In this document: positions 13,021 to 25,469 of the stretch, piece after piece
Layout of the letters: each line of letters opens with the position of its first letter
How positions within the stretch are numbered: position 1 is the first letter of the stretch
DNA from: Augochlora pura
Taxonomy: Eukaryota; Arthropoda; Insecta; Hymenoptera; Halictidae
Direction of reading: 5' to 3'
Length of the DNA stretch: 64,000 nt
Assembly: GCF_028453695.1 (NCBI RefSeq)
Contig: NC_135782.1
Location: forward strand, 16,114,190 to 16,178,189
The notes under the pieces: model-generated
The model's database searches: none
The model's input: the letters and a program-made list of their open reading frames with translations, nothing else
What the model was told of the DNA's origin: nothing
Position numbers and translations under genes: made by a program

Positions 13021-13490
13021 AAAATTGCTCAACAAACCAACCACTGAATATTAATTTCCAAGCCTACCAATCCCCGCAGCAATTTTCCTAACATTAATTC
13101 CCGTTCGTATTTCGCGCGATTGCCATAAAAAAACGGGAAGCTCGACGATCCTCCCTGTAAATGAAAAGTACACAAAAGGGTGGCAGGGTCGCTGGCCCGA
13201 AAATTTCATCAATTCGACGCGCGATTTTAATTCCGTTCGGAAATGTAACGTGCTCACATACGGATTAATACAACGATGACGGAAACACGAGAGGAATGGT
13301 GGAGACGGGAGCGATGGCTATGGGAACGTCGCAGAAACGAGGGGTAGTTTCCTTTAGGATAGCTCGTTTTTTCTTTTTTTCCAAAGGTCATCCCTCTGTC
13401 GCGGAAATATGCGCGATGGCTTTTCTGCTCGACCGAAAGGGACCGGAGCGGGTATGCGAATAGGCGAGACGGTTGACGAGCTCTCCCCTC

Positions 13491-13494
<4 letters not shown>

Positions 13495-13535
<41 letters not shown>
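13495..13535. repeat. (CT)n microsatellite
   Basis: About 40 bases of CT dinucleotides within a GC-rich island (13060-13850). A 294-codon minus-strand frame spanning this region joins a TA-rich array, GC-rich DNA and this tract, and is judged spurious. Confidence 0.9.
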
Positions 13536-13537
<2 letters not shown>

Positions 13538-13899
13538 ATTCCACTGAAAAGCAGGCCGCCACGCGTTTTTCCGGGGGTGCGTGCCCGCCGACGACACACT
13601 GTTCGCCAGGCTTAAAGGGGATCGTTTTAGAAACGGCGCGATGAATCCCGGTCGGTTCGACCGGATTATACATACCGTCGGGCCTTTGGATGTCAGTTCT
13701 AACGCGTCGACGACCGTAGAATCGTCTGCGACGTTTCTTGCGAGCTAAACGAGACTCGCTGGAATACCGCGTTTGGTGCACGGGGTGGCCATTAGCATGT
13801 TCTAACCATTTCGTTACTGGTGCCGACTGTAGTAACGTGCTGTGGACTGTGATAGGTATATGATATTGGTTGAATGTGATATACAATAGATGATAGATT

Positions 13900-14165
13900 G
13901 TGGTATAGTAAAATGTAATACGATACGATACGATACAATTTAATATAGTACGATAAAATAAAATAAAATGAAATACGATATAGTATGATATATCACAATA
14001 CAGTACAGTACAATACAATACAATAAAATATAATACGATACTGTACATAAAAATAAAATAAAATACAATATAATATAATATATTACAATACAGTACAATA
14101 CAATACAGTACAATAAAATATAATACGATACTATACATAAAAATAAAATAAAATATAACATAATG
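13900..14165. repeat. AT-rich array with duplicated 120-bp segment
   Basis: AATACGATA/ACAATACAGTACA units. A segment of about 115-120 bp appears twice in tandem (about 13925-14045 and 14045-14160), each with an AAAATAAAATAAAAT run and a CAGTACA cluster. Confidence 0.65.
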
Positions 14166-14400
14166 TTTTTAGTTGGCCATTGAGATTTATGTACTTCTCG
14201 TATTTATATTGTATTAATTAATATCAAAATAATCGGGGCTCATTTCACCTATTCAATTTTGTCGTAAATGTATGAATTATGGACGATGGACTAATCATTA
14301 TCAATAAATGTCACTTGTCACCGAGAAGTTCATGTGCATACTACGTGGGGGTAGTTTTGTTTCGAAAGTTCACGCGAATAAAAATAATGTAATTTCCATA
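14165..14400. other. Short unassigned stretch between arrays
   Basis: Ordinary AT-rich sequence with no frame or repeat that I recognise. Confidence 0.4.
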
Positions 14401-14785
14401 TAATATTTTACTATACTATATATTATATTATTCACTCCATATTATATTATTCATTCCATATTATATTATATTATATTGTATATTATGTTATTCATTCCAT
14501 ATTACCATATTCATTCTATATTATATTTATATTGTATTAGATTATGATATATAGTATATTCTATGTTATATTATACTATATATTATATTCTATATTATAT
14601 TATACTGTATACTATATTCTATATTGTATTCTACATTATACTATATTCTATATTGTTTTCTACATTATACATATATATTATACTGTATATTATATTCTAT
14701 ACTATATTATACTGTACATTATATTCTATATTGTATTCTACATTATATTATATTATACATCATACATATTATATTCCATAAAAAT
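14395..14785. repeat. TATATTCTATATTATATTATACTG array
   Basis: Degenerate TA-rich minisatellite. Three overlapping plus-strand frames of 72-96 codons are Tyr/Ile/Leu strings. Confidence 0.8.
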
Positions 14786-14929
14786 GTCCTTACACATAAT
14801 TACCCCATAACAACCGAAATGTTTACCGTAGTTAAAGCATCGAGCGCACAAATTCGCCACGAAATGTTTAACAATCTACAATCTCTATATTATCGTACAC
14901 AGCTTGCGCGATAAATACAACGATACCAA

Positions 14930-15491
14930 GCGTTGTTTTACCACGTGGTTCCCACGGCATTTAATCGCGCGACGCGTTGCATCTGTTCGCCGAACAGGTA
15001 CCGCCGAAAGCGCGCAATATCTCGCCACGATTATACCCGCGGCGGCTCTTCACGGTAAAAATGGCGATTCCATCTACAAAGTGATTCTAAAGCAACGTCA
15101 TAAATTGCCCGGGCATTCAATGGGCGCGGCGACGGCCCTATCACCGGGGAGCCATAAAACTGTTATCACCGATCGTTCCGCATCGGTCCCACAGTTTCGT
15201 TACTTTTTGCGAGCTCTACGTCGACCCCATACCACCACCCCCTCCACCCTCCTCCTTACCCCGTTCGTCATCATTTATCATCCGTCGTCGCACCGTATCG
15301 CTTCTCGAGACGTTGAGAGAAACTGGGCCTACGGTGGTGTGTTCACCCTTTTATCAATACCGAGCTCCGTGGAAAATGCGAAGGTCCATGGTTTTTGGGA
15401 CGAAAGGGTGGAGGCGAGGGCGGTGTTACGGGGTTATGCTCGTTCCATCGTTGAATTTATGGTGGTAGATGGTATTCTAATGCCTTTTTGA
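14930..15491 (+). other. GC-rich island with a 195-codon open frame lacking an early ATG
   Basis: A plus-strand frame stays open across the island (about 14904-15491) but the first codon is TTG and the first in-frame ATG is far downstream (about 15120). The translation is basic and Ser/Arg-rich with no motif I recognise. Length alone is not convincing because GC-rich islands here often stay open by chance. It could be a fragment of an exon or a regulatory island. Confidence 0.2.
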
Positions 15492-15529
15492 AGCTGAATC
15501 ATTTTTTTAATACTGGAATAAATTTTTCA

Positions 15530-15885
15530 TTTGATTTTTATTGTTTAGTTCAATTTAATTCAATTTTTTATCATTTAATTTCTCTTAATTCAATTTCTTT
15601 TAATCTAATTCTTCTTAATTCAATTTTTCTTAATTTAACTTTTCTTAATTCAACTTATTTTAATTTAATTCTTCTTAACTCAATTTTTTTAAATTAAATT
15701 TTTCTTTATTCAATTTTTCATAATTCAATTTATTTTAATTTAATTCTTCTTACTTAATTCTCTTTAATTCTATTTTTCCTACTTAATTCTTTTTAATTCC
15801 AATTTCTCTGATTTAATTCTTTTTAATTCAATTTTTCTTACTTAATTCTTTTCAATTTAATTTTCTTTAATTTAATTTTCTCTAA
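15530..15885. repeat. TTTTTCTTAATTCAA minisatellite
   Basis: About 20 copies of a 15-18 bp unit of the form TTTAATTCAATTTTTCTTAA, degenerate. Confidence 0.85.
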
Positions 15886-16090
15886 TCACAAAATAAAAGC
15901 CATAAAAATTCCATTTAAAATAATTTTTAGTATCACTTATGGTTTTCAAGATATTTTACTGTGTTTATTTAAATGAGTCACCCTGTATAAATTACAGAGA
16001 TCCACAAAGCACATTTTTTAAACATTATACAATAATTTTATGCACTAACAATATTTCGAAAAGTGTTCTAGTATCTAATAAGCACTGAAA

Positions 16091-16200
16091 GTCTTATAAA
16101 CGTCCATTATAGATCTGGATGTCTTATGCCATAAAAAGAACGTCTTACAAACGTCCATTATAGGTCTGGACGTCTCACGCCATAAAAAGAACGTCTTAAA
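16091..16200. repeat. 51-bp tandem duplication
   Basis: Two adjacent 51-bp units (16091 and 16142), each GTCTTA(T/C)AAACGTCCATTA followed by TAG(A/G)TCTGGA and GCCATAAAAAGAAC, with a partial third. About 90 percent identical by eye. Confidence 0.9.
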
Positions 16201-16309
16201 AACGTCTTACAAACTTCTTAAAAACATCCTTATGCTATGAAATCAAATCTATCATCTAAAAAACAAAACAAAAGACTCAATACAATACTAAAAAATTAAT
16301 TTCGTTTAA

Positions 16310-16960
16310 AAAAACGAAATCGTCCGAATGCTCCAGTTAGCCACAGTAAATGTCAGGTGGCTGTAACGCGATTTATTTGGCGCGTTACGGGGTAAACGAA
16401 GCGGTCCGCAAAGGTCAGAGATAAATCGAGAAAAGTCGCCGAATGTGTGTCGCAGTTTTCGTGCCTCGGACACGTTGCGATAGACGGATACGTGATCGAG
16501 CATCGCCGGCGAAGAAGTCGATCCACCATCGTCAACCTCTATTCGGTTTACCGACGCTGCCACGTTCGCCCGAACGAGCTCAAAGGAAAATTACCGTGAA
16601 GAGAAACGTTTGAAGGAAACGCGATCTCTTTTCCAAGGGACTCCTCCATGGCCGAACGCTATCGTCTCTCGTCGAAGCTGACGCATCGCTTGTCCGCGAG
16701 CGTACGCGCGTTTACAGCGTTTGAAAATGTCAGATATACGACGGGATCGTATCTGCGTACGCTCGCCGAGATATGCCGGATGCATTTATCAAAGGATACG
16801 TAAAGACAAGCTATCGAGGTGTGCCGTTATCTGGGAAATTGCTGGGGGAATAAGCAAAATGTAATTTCCGTAGATAAAATACAAGATTTTGGTGGAGTTG
16901 TGTGGCACAGATTACTTGGGTTTTAGTAGTGAAAAGGATTTTTTGGTGGGACTGTGTGTT
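16310..16960. other. GC-rich island, no convincing gene
   Basis: Island at 16320-16800 with overlapping frames, none opening with ATG at a credible start. It ends in a transition into the next AT-rich array. Confidence 0.3.
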
Positions 16961-16969
16961 TCAATGTTT

Positions 16970-17545
16970 TTGGGAATGTTTAAGGAATGTTTGAGGAATG
17001 TTTAAGGAATGTTACCTTGCAATTTTACATGGCAATGTGTCTAAAGTATATTACCTTGCAATGTTTCTAAAGAATGTTATCTTGTAATGTTCCCAACGAA
17101 TGTTACTTTGCAATGTTTCCAAAGAATATTACCTTTCAACGTTTCTTTGCAATGTTACTTTTCAATGTTTTTTTGCAATGTTTCTAAAGAATGTTACCTT
17201 GGAATGTTTCTTTAGAATGTTTCCTTAGAATGTTTTAATGGAATGTATCCTTAGAATGTTTCCATGGAATGTTTACGTGGGACAAGTTTAAGGTATATTT
17301 CTACGGAGTGTTCATAAGAAATGTTTTAAGTAATTTTTACGGAATGTTTCAGGAATGTTTAAGGAATGTTTCTAAAGAATATTACCTTGGAATGTTTGAA
17401 TTGCCGGTATGGAACATTTGTGATCGTTTCTATGGAATATTCGCATTGTTTCTATGGAATATTCGCATTGCTTCTATGGAATATTCGCATTGTTTCTATG
17501 GAATGTTTCCTTAGAATATTTCCATGGAATGTACATGGAGGATAT
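16970..17545. repeat. GGAATGTTTCTA(A)AGAATGTTACCTT minisatellite
   Basis: About 35 degenerate copies of a GAATGTTT-based unit. A higher-order unit of about 22 bp (TTTCTATGGAATATTCGCATTG) is nearly perfect at 17429-17510. Confidence 0.85.
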
Positions 17546-17930
17546 TCTCTCCACGAATTTACAAATTCGAGTAGCCAGTGCAACGCCAACTATTCCTTCA
17601 TTAGTACAAAAAACCGCGAATGTGGCGACCCGGAACAAATGGTATTTTTTTCCAGCGACTCTTCGAGGCTTTCACCTGTGCAACGTGACGAAACCCACGT
17701 GTAACATTCAACGCTTATTTTCCAGCGAAAAAATCGCGGAGGCGGCACGACATGCGCGTCCCACGTTTCCAGTTCTATTAAAACTCTACGAACTCGTTGT
17801 AATAAGGTTCTCTCACGATCGGAAACCTCGACACGGATACATGACTGTGTTCGTTTATTTTATAACGTGACGAAATCCATGTATGGTTCAATTAGTTTAG
17901 TAGGCGAGTGATCGGTGCTGGAGAGTGTTA
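17545..17930. other. Mixed-composition spacer
   Basis: A moderately GC-rich stretch between two minisatellites. Plus-strand frames of up to 138 codons overlap each other and begin inside the repeat, so I do not call a gene. Confidence 0.35.
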
Positions 17931-17934
17931 GAAA

Positions 17935-18600
17935 TGTACATTGGAAATGTTCTGGAGGAAGGTTAAGGTGAAATATTTACTGCAAATATTTATTGTAAAT
18001 ATTCAGTGGAAATAGTAGCTGCAAATATTCATTGAAAATATTTACTGGAAATATTCACTGAAAATATTCATTGAAAATATTTACTGAATATATTCACTGT
18101 GAAATATTTACTAGAAATGTTGAATGTAAATATTCTTTAGAAATTTTGGCTATAAACATTCAATAGAAATATTGGCTACAAATAATTTAGTTAAAGAACA
18201 AGTAGTCCTTATTGACTATAGACAATTCATTTCACACACATTTCATATCAGCAATAAATACAAACATTCCATATAAAGTATTCTACACAAAACATTCCAT
18301 ATAAAACATTCTACAAAATACATACTACATAGACATGTTCTATAGAAATATTTCATATATACAGTTCCGTCAAACATTCCACACAAACATTTCACACAAA
18401 ACATTCTATGGAAACATTCTCTAGAAACATTCCTTAGGAACAATCCTCACAAACTTTCCTCAGAAACATTCCTTCAAAAATATTCCCCAGAGATATTCCT
18501 CAAAACATTCTTTCAGAAACATTCCTTCAAAAATATTCCCCAGAGATATTTCTCAGAACATTCCATCAAAAACATTCAAAAATCTAATTTCTCCAGAAAA
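17935..18600. repeat. AATATTCACTGGAA and ACATTCCATAGAAA minisatellites
   Basis: Two adjoining arrays. From 17935 to 18180 the unit is AAATATTCACTG(A/G)A. From 18240 to 18590 it is AACATTCCTTCAGAAA-like, which reads as the reverse complement of the GGAATGTTT unit at 17 kb. The two GAATGTTT-type arrays therefore face each other about 1 kb apart. Confidence 0.75.
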
Positions 18601-18699
18601 AATTGAGTCACAAAAATGTTATCACCTAAATAATTCCTCTTTAATCCAATCGCCCTCCTGCGATAAGGATATCTTTCCAACGACACTACACTATCACAT

Positions 18700-19080
18700 T
18701 ATTCATGTAAAAGCTAGTATAACACGTTTCCCAGCCGATTAGGGAAATGCGGTCGCCATCTTGCTCTCGAAGAGGCTGGATACGTCGTCGTCAGTTTGCA
18801 GGAATATACATAGTCGGGACGCTCTGGGCGCACATATCCGGGCGCGGTTATTACTCTTTGGAGAAGTTCCGCATCGTGCTCGATAAAACTTTTTCCCGTG
18901 AACTCGGCCTATCACGTAACAGGCGTATAGAAGAGACATCACGCTTATACGCTAAACGGATATCACCGATACACTCTGTCCCTGTTACGGCAAACCACTT
19001 TTCCTAGACGTGCGCACGCCATTTTTGCCGATATTCACCAGCCTCTAATGAGACGAATAGAGAGAAAAACTGATGAGACA
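18700..19080. other. GC-rich island, no convincing gene
   Basis: Short island with overlapping 67-86 codon frames on both strands. Confidence 0.3.
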
Positions 19081-19102
19081 CTCATATATATATTATCATA
19101 TA

Positions 19103-19348
19103 TACTATAATATAGTATAGTACTGTTATAGGACTATATACATTACTATAGTATAGTATAGTACTGTTATAGGACTATATATATTACTATAATATAGTAT
19201 AGTACTGTTATAGGACTATATACATTACTATAATATAATATAGTACTGTTATAGGACTATATACATTACTATAATATAGTATAGTACTGTTATAGGACTA
19301 TATATATTACTATAATATAGTATAGTACCATTATAGGACTATATATAG
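19103..19348. repeat. 41-bp x 6 tandem array
   Basis: Six head-to-tail 41-bp units starting at 19103, 19144, 19185, 19226, 19267 and 19308. The unit is TACTATAATATAGTATAGTA followed by CTGTTATAGGACTATATACAT. Units differ by only one to three bases and there are no length changes, so the array is young or homogenised. Confidence 0.95.
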
Positions 19349-19704
19349 TACCATATTATGAATTCTATATTACAGTACTATTCGAAACTATACATATATC
19401 CCATATTTCATATATTTTATATATACCCTATATTCTATACATTTTACACATATTATACATTCCATACATTTTAATATATTCAATATATATTCCTCTTTTC
19501 CAATTCACTATACTCCAATGAATCGTCCACACCGAATTTCACCGCGTTTTAGCAAACAGCAAATTTTATCATTCCCGTTTGCAGGAGTCATCGATTCTGT
19601 ACATATACTTGCTATCGAGATTGTCGGAAGTCGAACTTCGGCATCGAACGCGATAAGCAATGGGTCGACCACCGGATTTCATTGCAGCCTCGGTTTTTGA
19701 GCCC

Positions 19705-19705
19705 A

Positions 19706-19738
<33 letters not shown>
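19705..19738. repeat. (GA)n microsatellite
   Basis: About 34 bases of AG dinucleotides in a GC-rich island (19610-20000). Confidence 0.9.
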
Positions 19739-20029
19739 TCGCGTCGCGTACCGACGGATAAAACGCGATCTTGCCGACGTCAGCTTCTCCTCCGTCGGGG
19801 CGGACTTTGATCGATGAACAAGTCCGATTACACGGCGATCGACATGTCTGTGTGACACACGTCGAGTGGCCACCCGCCGGGATTCGCGGATGAAATCGAG
19901 AGCGAAGCTTTTCCACGTTCCCGGTCGACGACGCGGGCACCGCGTCCGCGGAACGAAAGTACCGTGGCTGCCGACCAGCGAAGCGTCTCGTTGCGTACAG
20001 TATGTATGTGCACATATACATACTGTACC

Positions 20030-20480
20030 ATATATATACATAGTACCATATACTACTGTAATATGGTACTATATTGTATATACTATATTATAGTACTATT
20101 ATACTACTAATAGTACTCTTAATTGTACGTATAATAGTACTCTTATAGTGTTATATGTATAGTATATATAGTATAATAGTATAGCACTGTAACAGTATTA
20201 TTAGTACTATTTTATACTATTATGCTATTATAGATATTATTATACATATACATATATGTTCTATTATATAGAATATAAAAAAGAATCGAAAGATATTGAT
20301 CATATTAAATAATAAAATATAAAAAAGTACCGAAAAATATTAATAATATAAAATAATGAAATATAGAAGGTTCTATATAGAACATATATAAAATGTATAA
20401 AATATAGAAATATATAACAAATGTGAAATACAGAAAATAATATATGAAGTAATATCGCGTATAAAATTAACACGGTATTA
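20030..20480. repeat. TA-rich array with TACTATTATA units
   Basis: Degenerate ATAGTACTATTATAC units, then AATATAAAAAAGAATCGAAAGATATT-like repeats. Same sequence flavour as the array at 19.1 kb. Confidence 0.7.
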
Positions 20481-20489
20481 AAATAGAAA

Positions 20490-21060
20490 TTAATCTAGTG
20501 TCAACGTCACCCACGTGTGGCGGACACGCCACGCGTTAAAGCGCACGATTTAGATAGAACAGGATCCCTTATCAAGTACAGACACTCACTGTAGCAGGTG
20601 AAAGAGCGCCCACGCGCCGGCGGGGAACAACAGGTCGTCGCTACCGATCCTCCATCGTCTGCCGAACGCCACCAAGCTCGGCATCCTTTCGCCAGATATT
20701 GTTCGGTCGCCCGTTCAAGAAATCGCGATGCGATCGTCGCGCGCGCAACCGGTGACATAACCAAGAGAACGTGCGCGACGCGACCGGCACCGATCCGCGC
20801 GCTTCTGTGTACGCGACTAAAGCGCGCGCGAGGCGAACGACCGGACTTCGTGACCAGCCGGCTGTCACGGATGCACTGGATCACTGAAACGCGGAACGAG
20901 TGCCCATCCCCGGGCCTCTGGCCGGCGTCATGCTCCGGCCACCAAGAATCTCACCTTTACCTGCGATAATATGTACCTGTGCCACGAAGTGTCACCTTCC
21001 TGGAAATTACCTTCGGGCAATAATTGTGATTGGCCGGTGAGCAACGAAGAGACGCGCTGT
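20490..21060. other. GC-rich island, no convincing gene
   Basis: Very CpG-rich (20590-20960) with frames of 75-125 codons open on both strands at once, as expected for stop-poor GC-rich DNA. Candidate promoter or regulatory island. Confidence 0.3.
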
Positions 21061-21082
21061 TTTCTTTTCGAATTTATGCTAC

Positions 21083-21221
21083 AATATCTGTAACTTTGGA
21101 AAAGGGGACCCGATTCCTAGGTTTTTGACCTTTGTTTTTGCAATTGTTGTTAATCGAGGATTGTAAAGAGCGATCGCAGTGAGCTAGGAATCCGATCCCC
21201 TTTTACGCAGTTATAAATTTT
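21083..21221. repeat. Inverted repeat (about 37-bp arms, 63-bp spacer)
   Basis: The left arm (about 21083-21120) and right arm (about 21184-21221) are inverted copies at about 80-85 percent identity. Both contain an AAAAGGGGA..CGGATTCCTAG-type core. It has the architecture of a small fold-back element. No flanking direct repeat was clear. Confidence 0.7.
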
Positions 21222-21385
21222 TGTTTTTAAATTAAAGGGGGGCGTGACGTAAATTACTGTGTGATATTAGAGTAGGAAGATTGTTTAGGGTAGAAGCAAT
21301 TTTAGCGATTCAAATAATGTTTTTAAGGACTGTAAGGTCAATTTTAAAGTGTCCTTTTCAGTTCTGTAAATTCTGTGATTTAGTC

Positions 21386-21726
21386 ACTAGGTTCCAGTTA
21401 CTGTGCCCCGTCTCCGAATACTGAGCCCCGATAATCTTACCCAGTAAGCATTCATAATTATTCTACGTTCTATAGAAAAATCTTAATATAATAAAAAGTC
21501 ATTTAAAAGTCAGTTAAAATTTACGATAAATTACATTAGACATTTTAACAGTTATTCCTTCAATTACTAGGCTCCAGTTACTGTGCCCCGAACAGTGAGC
21601 CTCTATAATCTTACCCAGTAATCATAAATAATAACTATACATTCTACATACAAATTTTTATACAACAATAACTCACTCGAAATTCACCTAAAATTCACAG
21701 TAAAATATACTAGACATTTTAACATT
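21386..21726. repeat. 180-bp tandem duplication
   Basis: ACTAGGTTCCAGTTACTGTG at 21386 recurs with one change at 21566. Both copies continue through GTGCCCCG, ATAATCTTACCCAGTAA, and end in TAGACATTTTAACA. Copies are moderately diverged. Confidence 0.85.
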
Positions 21727-22079
21727 TATAAATATTATAAATGTCAATAGCGTCTCGTTCGGTAAAATTTAATTTAGATCGTGACGAATCCAGACGACGG
21801 AATGCGCGAAATGAGGGTGGAAAAATTGATTGCACGTGTTCGTCCGGTGAAATTGTGGAAACATTCAACAATGGCCCGTGGAACGTTGTTTTAATTAAAA
21901 TTTTATCGATCGCGGGCACGCGTTGTTCGCACGAGAGTGAAAGGAAATACGAGGAAGCCAAGACGCTGCATCGACGTATCGAAAGCCGCTCGGGGATAAG
22001 GGTGGAAGGGGGTAAGGGATGGAGGAGGGTAGGAACGACGAAAACGAAATGGACGATCGCCAATTTCTGTTACCCTTGC

Positions 22080-22185
22080 CCCCTCTCTCTCTTTCTTCCT
22101 CTCTTGCTCTCTCGCTCTCTTTTTCTTCTTCTCTTGCTCTCTCGCTCTATCTCTCTTTCTCTCTCTCTCTTTCTCTCTCTCTCTT

Positions 22186-22216
<31 letters not shown>

Positions 22217-22318
22217 TTCTCTCTCTCTACCTGTCTCTCTCTCGCTCTCTCTCTCTCTCTCTGCCTCTGTCTCTCTATCTGTTCATCTGTCTCTCTTGCT
22301 CTCTCTGTCTCTCTGTCC
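22080..22318. repeat. Long (CT)n-rich tract
   Basis: About 240 bases of CTCTCTTT/CTCTCTGTCTC sequence. Serine/leucine-only frames across it are artefacts. Confidence 0.95.
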
Positions 22319-22710
22319 CGGGTCATTTACCATGTCCGTTAACGATTTTCCGAACACTGAGAAGAGACCTGCTAACACGGATTGCCGTGACGCGAAAACT
22401 ACCCTTTGATCGTCGCTAATAATAATCCAATGATATATCGGCGCCTTATAACTCCTTAAGCATGTAATTAACAGACCATGTCTCGATGGAGTATCGATGT
22501 TCAAGAGCCGATATTTTCTTATGGTGCGAAGAACTTGTTCTTTGCGTGTGTTGCGGTTAGGAATGTGTTTAGGTTAGGAATTGGAGCAAGATTAAAATTG
22601 AGGGTGGATTGGAATTAGAGCTGGATTGAAATTGAAGTTGGAGTTAAATTCAAGTTGAATTAAAATCGAAACTGGATTAAAATTGCAGTTGTATTAAAAT
22701 TGTCCTCTTT

Positions 22711-22790
22711 GTATAGCAATTGTTCTTACAGTATAGAAATTGTTCTTATTGTATAGCAATTGTTCTTACAGTATAGCAATTGTTCTTATA
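22711..22790. repeat. 20-bp x 4 tandem array
   Basis: Four units of GTATAGCAATTGTTCTTACA with single-base changes, preceded by a looser GGATTGAAATTGAAGTT array (about 22590-22700). Confidence 0.95.
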
Positions 22791-22799
22791 GTATCATAT

Positions 22800-23370
22800 A
22801 ACAACCACCAAGCATGATACGTAACTTTACTTATATTGTAGCCAATGTTTCATAAAGTTATTTCTAACAAATCAAAAAATATTAACTAACAAATTATAAT
22901 ACAGAAAAATATACAACTCAATTAATATTAACTCCAAAATCTCTGCCACAAAGAACCCCAAAATTAAATACAATATATAATTAAATAAATTACCAAGAAA
23001 TAAACAACAAACTTCCATAAAAAGTATAACCACTCCCCCTTGGATGCTTACGGTAAATAAAAATTGCCTTCACTAATTCAAAAATGCAGAAATTTCTCCT
23101 CTTAATAAATGCATCACAGTTGACAACGAAGTAAAAATATCCTAAAATTACATAAACAATTCTCCTATTTTGCAATCCAATAAAGATTAAAAAATCGAAG
23201 AACAGTTCTTCGAAATGTTAAGTCGGTTTCCATCATACTAAAATAAATGCGCGCGTAAATATTTGACCGGTATGAGTCGCGATTATAAACAAGATAGAAG
23301 AATCGCTCAGGGACGTAACATCTCGAAAGGGGGGACTTTGTCCAGTGGCGGACATCTCGCACTATGAAAA
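22800..23370. other. AT-rich stretch, nothing recognised
   Basis: No credible frame, structural RNA or clear repeat. Confidence 0.4.
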
Positions 23371-23379
23371 TATGTTCCT

Positions 23380-23900
23380 AAAATATTAATTAAATGGTCG
23401 GTCACTTTCGTCGTTGCCAAGGATATTTATTTAATTGCATGGCGCGGGGGTAGTTAGAGGGTGGGCAACGTTGCGCGAATTTACATAATATTTCTTGGCC
23501 CTCCCGCCCCTATAATTCCGGTACCAGGGCCGCGGACAAAGAGAAACGGTCCAAGTCGCCGCGGCGAAAATCCTCCGGGCGTAATTGAAATTCCGGCCGA
23601 GAAGGTTGCTACTCCTCGCGCTTAATTACACGTTAACGTAATTAATCGTCCGCCGTCTACCACGTATCCGCGAATGTCAATAGCAAGTTCGCGCGCGCGC
23701 GGTCCCTCTCCGCTCCATTCGATTACAGTCGTCATCAACAGCCGGAAATGACGGTCCGCTAATATCTCTATTAATTAGTTGTAATTCGGCGCGGAACGCG
23801 GCCGGCAACGGCGACGAAAATCTGGGTCGCGCGATCGCGCCAGGTGACGCTGTGATTATTAGGTCAAGCCTTGGATAACGTCGATTTTTATCTGACATTT
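23380..23900. promoter_or_regulatory. GC-rich island with many TAATTA cores
   Basis: CpG-rich block carrying repeated TTAATTA, GTAATTAATCG and TTAATTACACG motifs, typical of homeodomain-bound insect enhancers. No coding signal. Regulatory role is inference. Confidence 0.25.
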
Positions 23901-25440
23901 AGTTTGCTTTTGTTTGGTTATTTGTTCTTTACTTTCGTTATTTAAAGCGACGCTGTAATTGTTTGGTCAAGCTGGAGATAAGTTCGGGTTTTGTCTGACA
24001 TTTATTTCGTTTGCTTTTGTTGTTTATTGTCTTTGTTCTGTTATTTTATTTATTAAAAGTGACGCCTTAAAACATCGTGTAACATTTACTTCAATTGTCT
24101 TATCTATCTATTTATTTTCTACTTTATTTATTCATTTAAATTGACGCTATAATTATTATATCAAACCACATTTAATTTCCATTTTTCACCAATCGTCCAC
24201 TTGATTTTTATTGTTTATTTATCTTGCCTTTCAATTTTAATTATTTCGCATCCTTATCTATTCACAAAAAGCAAAAACTCGCCTTCTCTTCGCCAAATTA
24301 ATTCCAGATTCAATTGCCTGTAAAATAGGCTAGATTTCAGGCCAAAAGAGTAGGGATAAATCACGTGACTTCAGAGACTTCCTCGCAAAGAAGTGGAGAA
24401 TTGGCCAAGTTTGTCATAATTATTGCTCACTTAACGCCTCTTGTAATTCATCGTTGACGTTGCTATTTTTTATGTCGAGATATCGGTCCATTTGTTTATT
24501 CTTTTTTTTTGCCGACCATTAAACGAATGAACTAACAATATGACGAGAACGGGGAAGGGAAACGTACGCGGCGTGTCTCGTGTTTTGCGTGTCGACGGCG
24601 ATAACGAATACGCGACAGAACGAATAATCGGACGGGTGTATATAAATAAACATTTTCTTTTTGCACGCAGCGCGAGCCACGTGATAAAAATAAAGCCGCG
24701 CCGTGGACATTGGCGTCGGTATTTATGGACACGTGAAAAAAAAACTGTCTAGGCTGATCGTTCGAGTGATTTGACGGGGAAGGAATCGTTGACCGAGATG
24801 TGCTATAGTTATAAACTAATGCCAATGGTCAGGAATAATTATTAATAATTTAGCTTTAATTAGAAATAATTTTGTGCATTTAAAGATAGAAATATAATAG
24901 CTGAAATATAAAAATTGTGAATATATAATAAGAATTTAATAATATAGTAATATTGTTTTTAATCTATTATAATTATTAAAAAATATAATTTATTGTTATT
25001 TCATTTTTGTTTCAAACATAGGCTTTGAAACATTTTTATTTTGCACAAGGCTCCGTAATCTCGTAATAAATTGCATTTGTTATTTTGTAATAGTTTCTCT
25101 GTAAGTGTTACGAATAAAATTGTTGCTAGATTAACGTTAAACAATCTCAGCTTAATATTTATAGTATCAGTAAAGTATACTTCCAAGTTTTTTTATTATA
25201 AAATTTTTTAGCACTTATTTAATTGACATATTAAAATTGTAAGTGTTGCATAATAAAATCGTATATTACTTATTTGTTTATTATTTAAATAAATTTTGTT
25301 TCATTAAAATTTGATAGCCTGTTACATAATAAACTAAGTTCTTATCACCACCAGGAAACCGACGAAGGATTATTTGGAATAATTAACGAGAGACATAAAA
25401 AAATAACAAACAAGATAATTATTAGAGAACTGAGAACATA
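23900..25440. other. AT-rich stretch with a small island (24530-24790)
   Basis: A partial repeat of AGCGACGCTGTAATTGTTTGGTCAAG-type sequence occurs near 23850, 23948 and 24143. The island frames of 63-97 codons overlap on both strands. Confidence 0.35.
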
Positions 25441-25455
25441 TGGAGAGAACAGAGA

Positions 25456-25467
25456 GGGGGGGGGGGG
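25456..25467 (+). repeat. G12 homopolymer
   Basis: Twelve consecutive G between GAGA and GAAAAGAAG. Confidence 0.9.
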
Positions 25468-25469
25468 AG

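Noticed and set aside
13254..14138. 294-codon minus-strand open frame
   Set aside because: It runs through a TA-rich array (Tyr/Ile/Leu string), a GC-rich island and a GA microsatellite, so it is a chance join of stop-poor sequence.
16306..16563. 85-codon minus-strand frame
   Set aside because: Starts with GTG, overlaps another frame on the same strand, and has no recognisable domain.
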